Source: Bacillus pseudomycoides
GTDB taxonomy: Bacteria > Bacillota > Bacilli > Bacillales > Bacillaceae_G
Assembly (NCBI RefSeq): GCF_022811845.1
Contig: NZ_CP064266.1
Location: 3,658,001 to 3,722,000 of the forward strand
DNA: 64,000 nt
Reading direction: 5' to 3'
In this document: positions 15,959 to 24,249 of the stretch, piece after piece
Numbering within the stretch: position 1 is the first letter of the stretch
Layout of the letters: every line of letters starts with the position of its first letter
Notes under the pieces: generated by a model
Seen by the model: only the letters and a program-made list of their open reading frames with translations
What the model was told of the DNA's origin: nothing
Database searches by the model: none
Program-made: the position numbers and the translations under genes

Positions 15959-16570
15959 ATGGACTTAAAAAGTACCTTCATAAGAAATTTACAAGAGTTT
16001 AAAAAGTTTGAGAAACTCCTAAATCGTGTGTTTTATACAAAACGTGAGTTACCCGAACAAGTATTTCGTAAAAATTTCGGTAATTATATGTTTGAACAAA
16101 TTGATTTAGCAATGAGCGATGAGTTTTGGGATACGATTCAAATCTTAGCTAGGAAAACACAAGACGATTATATACTTTGTGCAGTGCTGGATCCTCGTCC
16201 ATTAGAATATTATTACAAGGAGTTTGGATACTTTAATTGGGTTAAGTTACCAATTAATTTAACCGCTGATGAATACTTGGATATTCTCAATATAGAACCT
16301 GATTCAAGTCCTGCAGACTCAATTATGAGCAATTCTTTTACTATTACTTGGTTATCTCCTTCGATGAAGTGGGCAATATGGGGGGACAGAAGCTATGAGG
16401 TTTGTGTTTTAGCTTTTAAGGATCAAAATAATGTATCAGAAATATTGCCACAGTTAAAGACTTGGCGTTTCGTTGAAGATGGAGCAGTTTCAGATTGGAT
16501 TGAAATGGGTTTTAGAGGATTTACAATTCCTAAAGAAATTGCTGATACATTAAAAAATAACTACCGATAA
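15959..16570 (+). CDS. Protein of unknown function, 203 residues
   Basis: The start ATG 15959 is preceded by AGGAGGG. The protein is soluble and acidic, with no signal or membrane segment. It reads as a mixed alpha/beta fold with several aromatic patches (YYYKEFGYFNWV, WLSPSMKWAIWGDRSYE). I do not recognise the family. Its size, acidity and solitary position between dispersed repeats would suit an immunity-type protein, but nothing in the sequence proves that. A terminator follows directly. Confidence 0.7.
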   Translation: MDLKSTFIRNLQEFKKFEKLLNRVFYTKRELPEQVFRKNFGNYMFEQIDLAMSDEFWDTIQILARKTQDDYILCAVLDPRPLEYYYKEFGYFNWVKLPINLTADEYLDILNIEPDSSPADSIMSNSFTITWLSPSMKWAIWGDRSYEVCVLAFKDQNNVSEILPQLKTWRFVEDGAVSDWIEMGFRGFTIPKEIADTLKNNYR

Positions 16571-16590
16571 CAAGAATTATGTAAAAAGTA

Positions 16591-16617
16591 AAACCGTCCA
16601 TCAGGACGGTTTTTTGT
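16591..16617 (+). terminator. Rho-independent terminator
   Basis: Stem AAACCGTCC / GGACGGTTT with a four-base loop, followed by a T run, lies 20 bases after the stop of the unknown gene. Confidence 0.85.
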
Positions 16618-16623
16618 ATTTTT

Positions 16624-16938
16624 TGCTTAGCGTGGTTTTTTTCCAAAATGCTGGCGATACCTCAATAAGGAAAAAAGGTTACTATATAAATACAAATTAA
16701 AAAAACGACATAAAACTCTCCTTTTTAGGTAGGAGAGAGCACCCGGCCATAGAAGCGGTCAGAGCCTTTTTCTGCCCTATGTTAAGAAAAATAAAGAAAT
16801 CAAAAGAGTGTAGGTTATTTTTTGTTATACATAGCTGTGGTTTGTTTATATGTCGAAAAATCAAAATGTATTTATATAGAAGAATAATGGCTTTTATGTT
16901 GATTAATGTCTTCTTCTAAAATTTTAAATTTATGATGC
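16624..16938. repeat. TTAGCG-type dispersed repeat and non-coding gap
   Basis: At 16624-16658 CTTAGCGTGG...CCAAAATGCTGGCGATACC is a plus-strand copy of the repeat found inverted at 14819. The remainder is A+T-rich, with one small hairpin (CTCTCC...GGAGAG, near 16711-16738). No gene is visible. Confidence 0.45.
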
Positions 16939-17358
16939 CTATTTTTTTGAAATTACAGTAAACATCCCCGTCATGTTGGGTGAGTAATCTTTAAAATCAT
17001 ATTTTTCATAGAATGATTTTTTACCTTGCGATGCAAACAAACCAATAAACGCTTTATCTGGGGCATTCCGATTTAAGTATTCAACCAAAATATTCATTAT
17101 TTCCTTTCCAATACCATTTTTTTGATAATCTGGATGAACCACTATATCTTGAATATAGAAATAGATAGCCCCATCGCCAACAATTCTCCCCATACCCACA
17201 ATTTGATCATTATCATTGACTGTGATGCAGTGAATAGAATTTTGAAGTGATGTTTCCACTACTTCAAAATTCATATAATTAGTCCATCCCACAGAGTCAC
17301 ACAAATATTTGTATTCTTCCAATGTTGGAATGTTATTTTTAATCTCATATTTCTTCAA
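16939..17358 (-). CDS. GNAT-family N-acetyltransferase
   Basis: The 139-residue protein starts at TTG 17358, six bases after GGAGGAT on the minus strand. The acetyl-CoA binding motif is VHPDYQKNGIGKEIMNILVEYL (Q/R-x-x-G-x-G/A as QKNGIG), followed by the C-terminal strand-helix FIGLFASQGKKSFYEKYDFKDY. The length is that of a single minimal GNAT domain. It stands alone between repeats. The substrate is unknown. Confidence 0.85.
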   Translation of the reverse strand: MKKYEIKNNIPTLEEYKYLCDSVGWTNYMNFEVVETSLQNSIHCITVNDNDQIVGMGRIVGDGAIYFYIQDIVVHPDYQKNGIGKEIMNILVEYLNRNAPDKAFIGLFASQGKKSFYEKYDFKDYSPNMTGMFTVISKK

Positions 17359-17492
17359 AATGTATCCTCCTATACCTCAACTTCACCAAATAAAGTATAT
17401 TCGACACAGTTTTATCTAATCCTCTTACTAACTTAACCTGCCCCGTTAGGTTTTCCGTTTAACGTTGTAAATTCGTATAAACCTGACGCTAC
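17359..17492. repeat. Non-coding gap ending in the AACGTTGTAAA repeat
   Basis: From 17456 the sequence TTTAACGTTGTAAATTCG, then CTGACGCTAC, repeats the segment found before the 136-bp unit at 14648. It abuts the left inverted repeat of the next element exactly as it does there. Confidence 0.5.
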
Positions 17493-17678
17493 CCCATCGC
17501 TATCAAGCTAATATTTTGAAGAGTCCCCGAAACGAGTCTTAGAAACTCCATAATTTATTAATCCATTACATTTTATGTAAATGATATGACGGACTAGAGC
17601 AGCACCCCTGTGATTACCCCTAATAGAAATATTAGATTACAGCTTCCATATACGAATCCTATATTTAAGAAAGAATAG

Positions 17679-18266
17679 GTGAATTTTATAAAAATGAAAA
17701 ATCCTAAAGTTCAATTATTATTTGTATTTACACTTGTCTCAAGTGGACCAAGTTCAGATGAGACAAACATTCGTAATACTTTACTTGCTGTTATAGGTTC
17801 TGCTAAGAAATCAATTTGGATCGCAACACCCTATTTCATTCCGGATCAAGAAACATTAACATTACTACGTTTAAGTGCAATGGCTGGAATAGATGTCCGC
17901 ATTCTATATCCAGGTAAGAGAGATAGAATCATTAGTGATCTAGCATCTCAATCATACTTCACACCACTTCTAAAAGCCGGTGCTTCAATTTACAGCTATA
18001 AAGATGGTTTTGTGCACGCTAAAATTGTACTTGTAGATGATACAATTGCAACAATTTGCACAGTAAATATGGATGTCCGTAGCTTTCAACTAAATTATGA
18101 AATCATTAGCGTACTTTATGAATCTAAGACAGTTCTTGATATTAAACGTGATTTTGAAGAGGACTTTAACCATTCAACTGAAATTCGATGGAAATCATTT
18201 CAAAAACGTAGTATTCCAAAACGAATACTGGAATCTCTAATGCGTCTAATTTCCCCTTTATTATAA
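17679..18266 (+). pseudogene. Cardiolipin synthase C-terminal fragment
   Basis: The reading frame corresponds to the C-terminal half of a Cls-type phospholipase D enzyme: SSGPSSDETNIRNTLLAVIGSAKKSIWIATPYFIPD, then the second HKD motif FVHAKIVLVDDTIATICTVNMDVRSFQLNYE. Full-length Cls is about 480-510 residues with two membrane helices and two HKD motifs; here the membrane part and first HKD are missing. The nominal start has no convincing ribosome site. A protein with one HKD half-site is unlikely to be active alone unless it dimerises. It sits inside the inverted-repeat cassette. Confidence 0.75.
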
Positions 18267-18309
18267 ACGAAAAAAGTAATCAAATTTGTTTTGATTACTT
18301 TTTTCGTTT
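18265..18309 (+). terminator. Terminator hairpin overlapping the cassette right end
   Basis: A 20-bp perfect stem (AAACGAAAAAAGTAATCAAA and its complement) with a five-base loop begins at the cls-fragment stop. Its right arm runs into the right inverted repeat. Confidence 0.75.
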
Positions 18310-18484
18310 TGGGGATACTTCAAAATCTTAGCTTGCTGGCGATGGGAGATGGCGAAGTTCAGCCGCTTTTTTCAGGCACTAAAAAAGAAGTAATAAAACT
18401 ATATTTGTACAATAAACTTCCGAATACACTGTCAGGATTTTTTCTTTAAAGGCATCGAAAACGCTTTATATAATATTTCAAAAT

Positions 18485-18502
18485 TTGTTCAATATTTCAC
18501 AA
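18485..18502. promoter_or_regulatory. Candidate Rex operator upstream of the alcohol dehydrogenase
   Basis: TTGTTC-AATATT-TCACAA matches the Rex consensus TTGTGA-N6-TCACAA at 10 of 12 fixed positions. It lies about 80 bases before the start codon and just upstream of a -10-like TATGAT at 18524-18529. Rex represses fermentative genes until NADH rises, which suits an alcohol dehydrogenase gene. Confidence 0.55.
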
Positions 18503-18584
18503 TATATTTTCCAAATTTTATGTTATGATTAACTGGTAAAGATTAACTCGTTGAAATTTTAAAACACTAAAGGGGAGATCACAT

Positions 18585-19628
18585 ATGAAAGCAGTAGTGG
18601 TTAATAAAGACAGCAAAGCAAACATTGAAGTTATTGAAAAAGAATTACGTCCGTTACGCTCAGGCGAAGCATTAGTAGATGTAGAGTATTGTGGAGTTTG
18701 CCACACTGACTTACACGTTGCGAATCATGATTTTGGTAACACAGATGGCCGCATCCTTGGTCACGAGGGTGTAGGTATTGTTACTAAAATTGCTGATGAT
18801 GTTACTTCACTTAAGATTGGTGACCGTGTAAGTATCGCATGGATGTTCCAATCTTGTGGACGTTGTGAGTATTGCGTAACTGGTAGAGAAACATTCTGTC
18901 GTGAAGTTAAGAATGCTGGTTATACAGTAGATGGCGGCATGGCTGAACAATGTATCGTTACTGCTGATTATGCGGTAAAAGTACCAGAAGGATTAGATCC
19001 TGCTCAAGCATCATCAATCACATGTGCAGGCGTAACTACATACAAAGCTATTAAAGTATCAGACATTAAACCTGGTCAACCTATCGTAATCTACGGTTGT
19101 GGTGGATTAGGTAACCTAGCTATCCAATATGCTAAGAATGTATTTGGTGCAAAGGTAATTGCAGTAGATATCAATGACGATAAATTAGCATTAGCTAAAA
19201 AGGTTGGTGCCGATATGACTATCAATCCAATTACTCAAGGTCCTGCTGATAAGGTTATTCAAGAGGCGTTTGGCGGCGCTTATGCTGCTGTAGTAACAGC
19301 AGTTTCTAAAGTAGCCTTCAACTCAGCAGTTGATGCAGTACGTGCTTGCGGTAAAGTAGTTGCGGTAGGTTTACCAGTAGAAACTATGGACTTAAACATT
19401 CCACGACTTGTACTAGACGGAATTGAAGTAGTTGGTTCTCTAGTTGGTACTCGTAAGGACCTAGAAGAGGCATTTATGTTCGGTGCAGAAGGCAAAGTAG
19501 TGCCGGTTGTTCAAACTTGCCCACTAGATGAAGTACAAGATGTATTCGAAGAAATGGAACAAGGTAAGATTCAAGGTCGTATGGTAATCGATTTTAAACA
19601 GCACAAGTGTAATTGCGAGTGTAAATAA
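18585..19628 (+). CDS. adhP: Zinc-dependent alcohol dehydrogenase
   Basis: The 347-residue medium-chain dehydrogenase starts at ATG 18585 after AAAGGGGAG. Catalytic zinc ligands can be read in CGVCHTDLH and GHEGVGIV. The structural zinc cysteines are CGRCEYCVTGRETFC and the NAD-binding motif is GCGGLGNLA. A His/Cys-rich tail (KQHKCNCECK) is unusual and could bind metal. It oxidises ethanol or reduces acetaldehyde with NAD(H). Codon use is noticeably regular (many GTA, GCA, AAC), as in highly expressed genes. A Rex-type site upstream fits induction under low oxygen. Confidence 0.9.
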   Translation: MKAVVVNKDSKANIEVIEKELRPLRSGEALVDVEYCGVCHTDLHVANHDFGNTDGRILGHEGVGIVTKIADDVTSLKIGDRVSIAWMFQSCGRCEYCVTGRETFCREVKNAGYTVDGGMAEQCIVTADYAVKVPEGLDPAQASSITCAGVTTYKAIKVSDIKPGQPIVIYGCGGLGNLAIQYAKNVFGAKVIAVDINDDKLALAKKVGADMTINPITQGPADKVIQEAFGGAYAAVVTAVSKVAFNSAVDAVRACGKVVAVGLPVETMDLNIPRLVLDGIEVVGSLVGTRKDLEEAFMFGAEGKVVPVVQTCPLDEVQDVFEEMEQGKIQGRMVIDFKQHKCNCECK

Positions 19629-19629
19629 T

Positions 19630-19802
19630 TTATTTGGTTTCAATCATCGTTGGTGCGATTCTCCTATTAAATATTAAAAAGGCAGATTCTTGGGCATGAG
19701 TCCGGTAGTATTGAACCGGACTCATGCCTTTTAATTTTTCCTTGATCCGTTTGTTGTTGTAGTAGTGAATATAATTCTCCAATTCTTGTTTAGGTTGATG
19801 GT
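19630..19802 (-). pseudogene. C-terminal remnant of an IS3-family OrfB
   Basis: Reading the minus strand from about 19802 gives PKQELENYIHYYNNKRIKEK, then LKGMSPVQYYRTHAQES, ending in a stop at 19630-19632. The YNN-R-K-KLKGMSPVQYR signature is the end of an IS3 transposase. No upstream part remains. It is convergent with the adh gene and its stop lies two bases from the adh stop. Confidence 0.75.
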
Positions 19803-20207
19803 GGTACCTTACTCTGAACTAAATAGTTTAGAATCTGTATTCTAGGGGATATATAGTAACTATGTTTTAAGTTAAAATTAGAGTGAGATAAATGAAATGT
19901 CGAAATTATAATAATTTTGTAATTTTTTGTTGATTTATGTTATTTTTAATGTTAAACTCATAACAACAAAGAAAGAGTAAACAAAAACCCTTAGCGATTA
20001 AATTTTCTGAATTTTTAGTCTTATCGATCAGTTTACTCCATGTGATTTGTATGTTTGTGTACTGCTTTTCCACTCTTTCTTTGTTCTATCCTATAAAAGA
20101 AAACAGCTTGTTTTTATCCAAGTTGTTTTCTTTTATAAAAATTTAATTTGTTGTTTTTATAACGGTTGGGATCACTATTTTAAAAGTTATTATGGTTTAC
20201 AGGGGGG
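19803..20207. other. Non-coding A+T-rich region with a long-range inverted repeat and hairpin
   Basis: No gene is visible. AACAAAGAAAGAGT (19965-19978) is exactly complementary to ACTCTTTCTTTGTT (20072-20085), enclosing 93 bases. A second hairpin follows directly, with arms at 20093-20110 and 20119-20136. This could be a structured RNA with a terminator or a remnant of a mobile element. No clear promoter was found. Confidence 0.3.
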
Positions 20208-20330
20208 GATTTTCAACAGCTAACAGATTGGACATTTAATAAGGAGTTTGCATTACAATGGAGTGGATCCAGAAAGAGGTGAAAACGAAGAAATTTGGAT
20301 GTCAGTTTTTTAATTTTGGAAAAGGAAGAA
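20208..20330 (+). pseudogene. Possible GNAT acetyltransferase remnant
   Basis: One frame reads DFQQLTDWTFNKEFALQWSG (20208-20267), resembling the early segment of GNAT proteins of the type L..W..DEEFLLQWAG, then meets a stop. Neighbouring frames continue with further stops. The fragment is short and the assignment tentative. Confidence 0.3.
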
Positions 20331-20356
20331 TAGAAATATAGTGGACATACAATTAC

Positions 20357-20401
20357 AATAAGGGAATGCAGTATAGATTAGTATACATGCATTCCCTTAT
20401 T
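20357..20401. terminator. Strong terminator-like hairpin
   Basis: AATAAGGGAATGCA and its complement (20388-20401) form a 14-bp stem extended by GTATA/TATAC inside the loop. It stands alone in decayed sequence. Confidence 0.65.
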
Positions 20402-20499
20402 ATGAATCTGTATTTCTTTTATTATGATTTAAATGTATTTTAAATTTATTATAAAGACACTCAAATCATAACCTGTTTTTATTATAATGTATGGAACAC

Positions 20500-21283
20500 T
20501 TAAGTGATAATCGTTCTATTGTTATATAAAATTCTCGCACTTATAATCTTGCAAAATATAATTTTAAATAATGCGTCGTTTCTTTCAGTACGATTATATA
20601 AATTGTAAGTTATATGTCCAATTAATCCTGGAATTATTGAGTTAGTTTTCTTATAGAGTAAACCATCAATTATACTTGTTAGAGTTGCAAAAATAATGAA
20701 TGCAAAGTCATAGTCATGAGCTAAACCAAATAATAAACTGGATATAATTAACCCAGTAAAAAAGAATACCTGATTTCTAAAAATCTAAGAATAATCCCAC
20801 GATATAAGATTTCTTGAAAAATAGGTCCTAATAATACAATTGATAATATAGCAATCGTGTATATTATGAAAGATTGTTCGGATAATGTTTCTATCCCTAA
20901 ATTTGTTGCTTGTATATTTCCAGAATCATTTGAGATGAGAATTGTTGTATCAGCCAATAGAATTGTGCTTATATTTGCAATCAAAATATATAAATATGTC
21001 TTACCTTGATTTAGAGATTTAATGTTAAGCGTAGATAATATTAGATTGTAAAAGGTTTGTATTTAAGAATAAAGTAAAGGGTAACTAAAAGTATAGCAAG
21101 ATCTAATGAGAAATTTTCCAATACCTCCAAACTAGTATTATTAAATGATTGTTTAATTGCATGTGATGAGAATACTATTTTTAATGAAATTCCCAAAATC
21201 ATTGGTACAAAAATAGATATTACTAGTGTTCCTAAAATAAATTGTTTCCATGAAATCAGATTTTGATTATGTGAATTAGTCAT
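20500..21283 (-). pseudogene. CPBP-family protease gene with two frameshifts
   Basis: On the minus strand three frames join to one protein of about 260 residues: MTNSHNQNLISWKQFILG... (21283 to about 21041), then ...YLYILIANISTILLADTT...GPIFQEILYRGIILRF (to about 20755), then FFTGLIISSLLFGLAHDYDF...IGHITYNLYNRTE, ending at 20500. Motif remnants are QExxxR (normally EExxxR), FxxxH and HxxxN. The first break is near 21050 and the second is in a T run near 20760. The missing first glutamate and two frameshifts indicate a decayed gene. Confidence 0.75.
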
Positions 21284-21373
21284 AGATGTTAAGTCCTTTA
21301 TATTTTATTTTAGAGTTTTGAGAAATTAGATGAACAAGGATATAAATTATTAGATAGTGAAAAGGAATTAGAA

Positions 21374-21733
21374 TTGAATGCTATAGTTGAGAATAGTGTC
21401 GAAGATAAACTAGATGATGTTTTACAGTCATTAATAGCAGAAGATGAGAATATACAAAGAGAAATTGACTCTTTAAATAAGAAAAAAAATAAAGAACAGA
21501 TTTCAAAAGAAGATGCGGAAGTTATTATAGAACAAATCGATTTAGCACGTTCACAACAAAATAATTTAAAGAAAAGAATAGAACAAAGAAAAGAGCACCT
21601 TGAAAAAGAAAGGCAAAAAATAAAACAGGTAAAAGAAGAAAAGCAAACACAAAAAAAGCAAGCTTTAAAACAATATCAGCAAGGTTTTATTATTGATATT
21701 AATGAACGAATTGATATCCCTAAAAACAAATAA
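21374..21733 (+). CDS. Small charged coiled-coil protein, probably the C-terminal part of a lost gene
   Basis: From TTG 21374 the frame codes 119 residues rich in Lys, Glu and Gln with heptad-like spacing (about residues 20-100), ending INERIDIPKNK. The frame is open further upstream (SFEKLDEQGYKLLDSEKELE) back to a stop at 21311 with no ATG or ribosome site, which suggests that the real N-terminus has been lost. I do not recognise the family. A good terminator follows. Expression is uncertain. Confidence 0.45.
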   Translation: MNAIVENSVEDKLDDVLQSLIAEDENIQREIDSLNKKKNKEQISKEDAEVIIEQIDLARSQQNNLKKRIEQRKEHLEKERQKIKQVKEEKQTQKKQALKQYQQGFIIDINERIDIPKNK

Positions 21734-21748
21734 TTAAAATTCATTACT

Positions 21749-21782
21749 AAAACAGGTCATACATATATGTATGGCCTGTTTT
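21749..21782 (+). terminator. Rho-independent terminator
   Basis: AAAACAGGTCATACATA pairs with TATGTATGGCCTGTTTT, 16 bases after the coiled-coil ORF. Confidence 0.75.
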
Positions 21783-21800
21783 CCTTGCTTTTGGGGGCTA

Positions 21801-21955
21801 GCCCCATGCCTATCAAGCTAGTATTTTGAAGTGCCCCAAAAACGAAAATTTTATCTTTTTACAGTTATTTATGGGGAGCTGTCAGGAAAACGCGGATTTA
21901 CAACCGTAAGCTCACTTTCTCCGAACTAAAATGGTATTCCCTTAGTAAATTAGTA
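21801..21955. repeat. Truncated 136-bp unit joined to inverted dispersed repeats
   Basis: GCCCCATGCCTATCAAGCTA, then GCCCCAAAAACGAAAA (21801-21848) and the centre TACAGTTATTTATG match the left half of the 136-bp unit. At about 21880 it switches to CTGTCAGGAAAACGCGGATT, the inverted AACGTTGTAAA repeat, followed by a TTAGCG-type segment (GTAAGCTCACTTTCTCCG). The right arm of the unit is missing. The rest of the gap to 22182 shows no gene. Confidence 0.5.
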
Positions 21956-22182
21956 TGTTCCAAACCTAAAGGTGACATATAGTGCAATAACAGAATGTGA
22001 ACAACTTCCCAAAATGTTAATAGGGCTTCATTATATAGAAAGCTATCGGAGGGTAATCATTAATCACGTTTAATTCTATAATAGGTTCAGATTTTGAATA
22101 AACAACTAAAAAAATGATAATAAAAAACTTTAAAATTATTTAGATAATTTTTTATTATCAGATTGATTTTTATAGCGGTAAG

Positions 22183-22227
22183 ACATATCATAATGATATA
22201 TCAATTTGATATATCATTATGATATGT
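22183..22227. promoter_or_regulatory. 45-bp perfect palindrome, candidate PadR operator
   Basis: Two 22-base arms, ACATATCATAATGATATATC-AA and its exact complement, flank a single T at 22205. The palindrome ends immediately before the ribosome site of the padR gene. Within it, smaller ATATCAT / ATGATAT units repeat, so it could hold more than one dimer. PadR proteins typically bind such A/T palindromes next to their own gene. Confidence 0.7.
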
Positions 22228-22244
22228 GGAAGGAGATTGGAACA

Positions 22245-22853
22245 TTGTCAATTGAACATTCAATTCTTGCTATTTTAAGTTTTTGGCCCAGTACAGGATA
22301 CAATATTAATTCGGAGTTTGAGCATAAAGCTGCTGGTCTATATTGGGGAATGAGCTATGGAAGTATTTATCCGAAATTAAAGAAGCTTGAAGAAGAAGGA
22401 TTTATTTATCCCATCGAGCAAGAGGAAGAGGGACGTAAAAAGAAACTTTATGAACTTACCCCAAAAGGGTGGGAGGAATTTGAAAACTGGCTCAGACTAC
22501 CTCCAACCTACCCAAAAATTAGAGACGAATTATTAATGAAGATGTCTACTTGGCACGAAGATATAGAAAATTCAGTATTAATCAGTCATCTTCTAAAAAG
22601 AAAAGAGACAACTGAGGATTTACTTGAATTTGTGAAAGGATGGTCAACAAACGGAAGTTCTTATATTAGTAATTTTGGTATGCTAGCAATTCGCTATGCC
22701 GAAATACGACTAGAAGCTGAGTTGAAGTGGATTGAAGAATCGATAAATGCATTGGAAAAAAATCAACTCCCAAAAGGGCAGGATCCAAATGGAAATACAG
22801 AAAAACTACTAGCAAGGCGGAGAGAAGCAATCCAAGAAGAAAAGGGGAAATAA
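22245..22853 (+). CDS. PadR-family transcriptional regulator
   Basis: The start chosen is TTG 22245, nine bases after GGAAGGAG (22228-22235); the in-frame ATG at 22224 lies inside the palindrome without a ribosome site. The 202-residue protein has a winged helix (about residues 4-85: SIEHSILAILSFWPSTGYNI...GSIYPKLKKLEEEGFI...YELTPKGWEEFENWL) and the C-terminal helical Vir_act_alpha_C-type domain. The stop is three bases before the MFS gene. It is probably an autorepressor controlling the exporter in response to its substrate. Confidence 0.88.
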   Translation: MSIEHSILAILSFWPSTGYNINSEFEHKAAGLYWGMSYGSIYPKLKKLEEEGFIYPIEQEEEGRKKKLYELTPKGWEEFENWLRLPPTYPKIRDELLMKMSTWHEDIENSVLISHLLKRKETTEDLLEFVKGWSTNGSSYISNFGMLAIRYAEIRLEAELKWIEESINALEKNQLPKGQDPNGNTEKLLARRREAIQEEKGK

Positions 22854-22856
22854 CAC

Positions 22857-24134
22857 ATGAAAGCTGGTATATTTAAGCCTTTAAAATTCCGTCCATTTCG
22901 TTCATTATTTGGTGCGCAGCTATTTTCGGATCTTGGTAATTGGCTCGATTTTATTGCTTTACAGGTTATTGTTGCTTACCATTGGGGGCTAGATGAAACA
23001 GCTATTGCCGCAGTGATCATTGTATTAGGGCTACCTTGGGTGATTATAGGTCCCTTTGCAAGTGTATTCGTGGATCGACTTCCAAAAAAGCAAATGATGG
23101 TTATTTGTTTATTTTTAAGGATCGTGTTTGTAGGAGGACTATTCTTTGCTCCTAACCTTTATACCCTTTTAATATTTGTGTTTTTGAAGGGAACAGTCGC
23201 AGCAATTTACGATCCGGCAAGACAAAGTATGATTAGGTTTACGATTCCTGATAACCACCTTCCAGAGGCGGTAACACTTAGCCAGCTCTCTACTAATACG
23301 ATGAAAATTATGGGTCCTGCACTTGGTGGGGGCATCATAGCTTTGTTTGGAGCAAAAAGTCCATTCTTATTTGAAGCTGTTGTTTTTTTCATTGCTATAT
23401 TATTTTTATTAACTCTTCCCAACATGGATGAAAAAGATATGGAAGCTAAGAATAAATCTAAAAATGAAAATGGTAATAATAATCATTTTTGGAAAGAACT
23501 ATCAGACGGCATTAAGCACATTTCCTATACCCCATTATTAAAAAGTTCAGTAATCCTATCCTCCGTAGCGTTTTTTATCATTTTCCTGTACGATGGACTA
23601 TTGGTATTTATTGCTCAAAATCTTGGCTTTACTGAAGGGAGTTTTGGATTACTGATTAGTGCTGTAGGTCTAGGAAGCGTGGCGGGTTCCCTTTTAATGG
23701 GTAACTGGACACATTGGAAAAGAAAACCGATACATTTAATGTCAAGCGCATTGCTTTTTAGCGGTTCTTTAATCATTATAATGGGGCTTGGTAGTATGGG
23801 GATTGTTAATCTTCCACAATTAGGTTGGGTAATTGGCGTATTTTCCCTTGGTTTCATGGGTTCTGGCCAGTCGGCACCTTATGGATTTATTTTACAGTCC
23901 GAGACACCTAAGCAAATGATGGGAAGAGTATCTGCTGCGGCCACATCATTACAAACATTCTCTATGCTTATTGCACCTGCTATGGGATCTCTTCTTGCCA
24001 AGTGGCTTGGAGTTTCAATCGTCTTGATAGGAGCAGGAGGAGCAACCTGCTTATTGGGTACGATTGTACTCATCTTTATCGTGAGAAAAATAAACGTTCG
24101 AAATGATATTCAAGAAAAACACTTCCAAGCATAA
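22857..24134 (+). CDS. Major facilitator superfamily exporter
   Basis: The 425-residue protein has about 12 membrane helices, with the MFS motif-A-like loop FVDRLPKKQMMVICLFLR after helix 2 and a charged central loop (DEKDMEAKNKSKNENGNNNH) between the two halves. It belongs to the drug/siderophore exporter type (MFS_3 / EntS-like). It is translated from an operon with PadR only three bases upstream. The arrangement suggests efflux of a toxic compound sensed by PadR. The substrate is unknown. Confidence 0.85.
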   Translation: MKAGIFKPLKFRPFRSLFGAQLFSDLGNWLDFIALQVIVAYHWGLDETAIAAVIIVLGLPWVIIGPFASVFVDRLPKKQMMVICLFLRIVFVGGLFFAPNLYTLLIFVFLKGTVAAIYDPARQSMIRFTIPDNHLPEAVTLSQLSTNTMKIMGPALGGGIIALFGAKSPFLFEAVVFFIAILFLLTLPNMDEKDMEAKNKSKNENGNNNHFWKELSDGIKHISYTPLLKSSVILSSVAFFIIFLYDGLLVFIAQNLGFTEGSFGLLISAVGLGSVAGSLLMGNWTHWKRKPIHLMSSALLFSGSLIIIMGLGSMGIVNLPQLGWVIGVFSLGFMGSGQSAPYGFILQSETPKQMMGRVSAAATSLQTFSMLIAPAMGSLLAKWLGVSIVLIGAGGATCLLGTIVLIFIVRKINVRNDIQEKHFQA

Positions 24135-24209
24135 AAGTTAATTTTGATACAACTTTACCAACCTTCAGAAAAACATTTTTAATTCTCGGCAATAGGTCGA
24201 AGTGACTAG

Positions 24210-24245
24210 AGCCTAATTTTTGGTTCTGTAATCGAAAATTAGGCT
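24210..24245. terminator. Bidirectional terminator between convergent genes
   Basis: AGCCTAATTTT and its complement AAAATTAGGCT form an 11-bp stem between the MFS gene and the converging Nudix gene. Confidence 0.75.
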
Positions 24246-24249
24246 TGCT

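Larger units (their letters stand above)
17493..18346. mobile_element. Cassette bounded by 43-bp IS231-like inverted repeats, carrying a cls fragment
   Basis: The left end (17493-17535: CCCATCGCTATCAAGCTAAT...GAAACGA) and the complement of the right end (18304-18346: CCCATCGCCAGCAAGCTAAG...AAAACGA) match at most positions over 43 bases. The arms are the same as those of the 136-bp units, but here they enclose about 770 bases with a coding fragment. No target duplication is visible. The layout is that of a mobile insertion cassette of the IS231/MIC type: a passenger between IS ends without a transposase. Confidence 0.6.
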
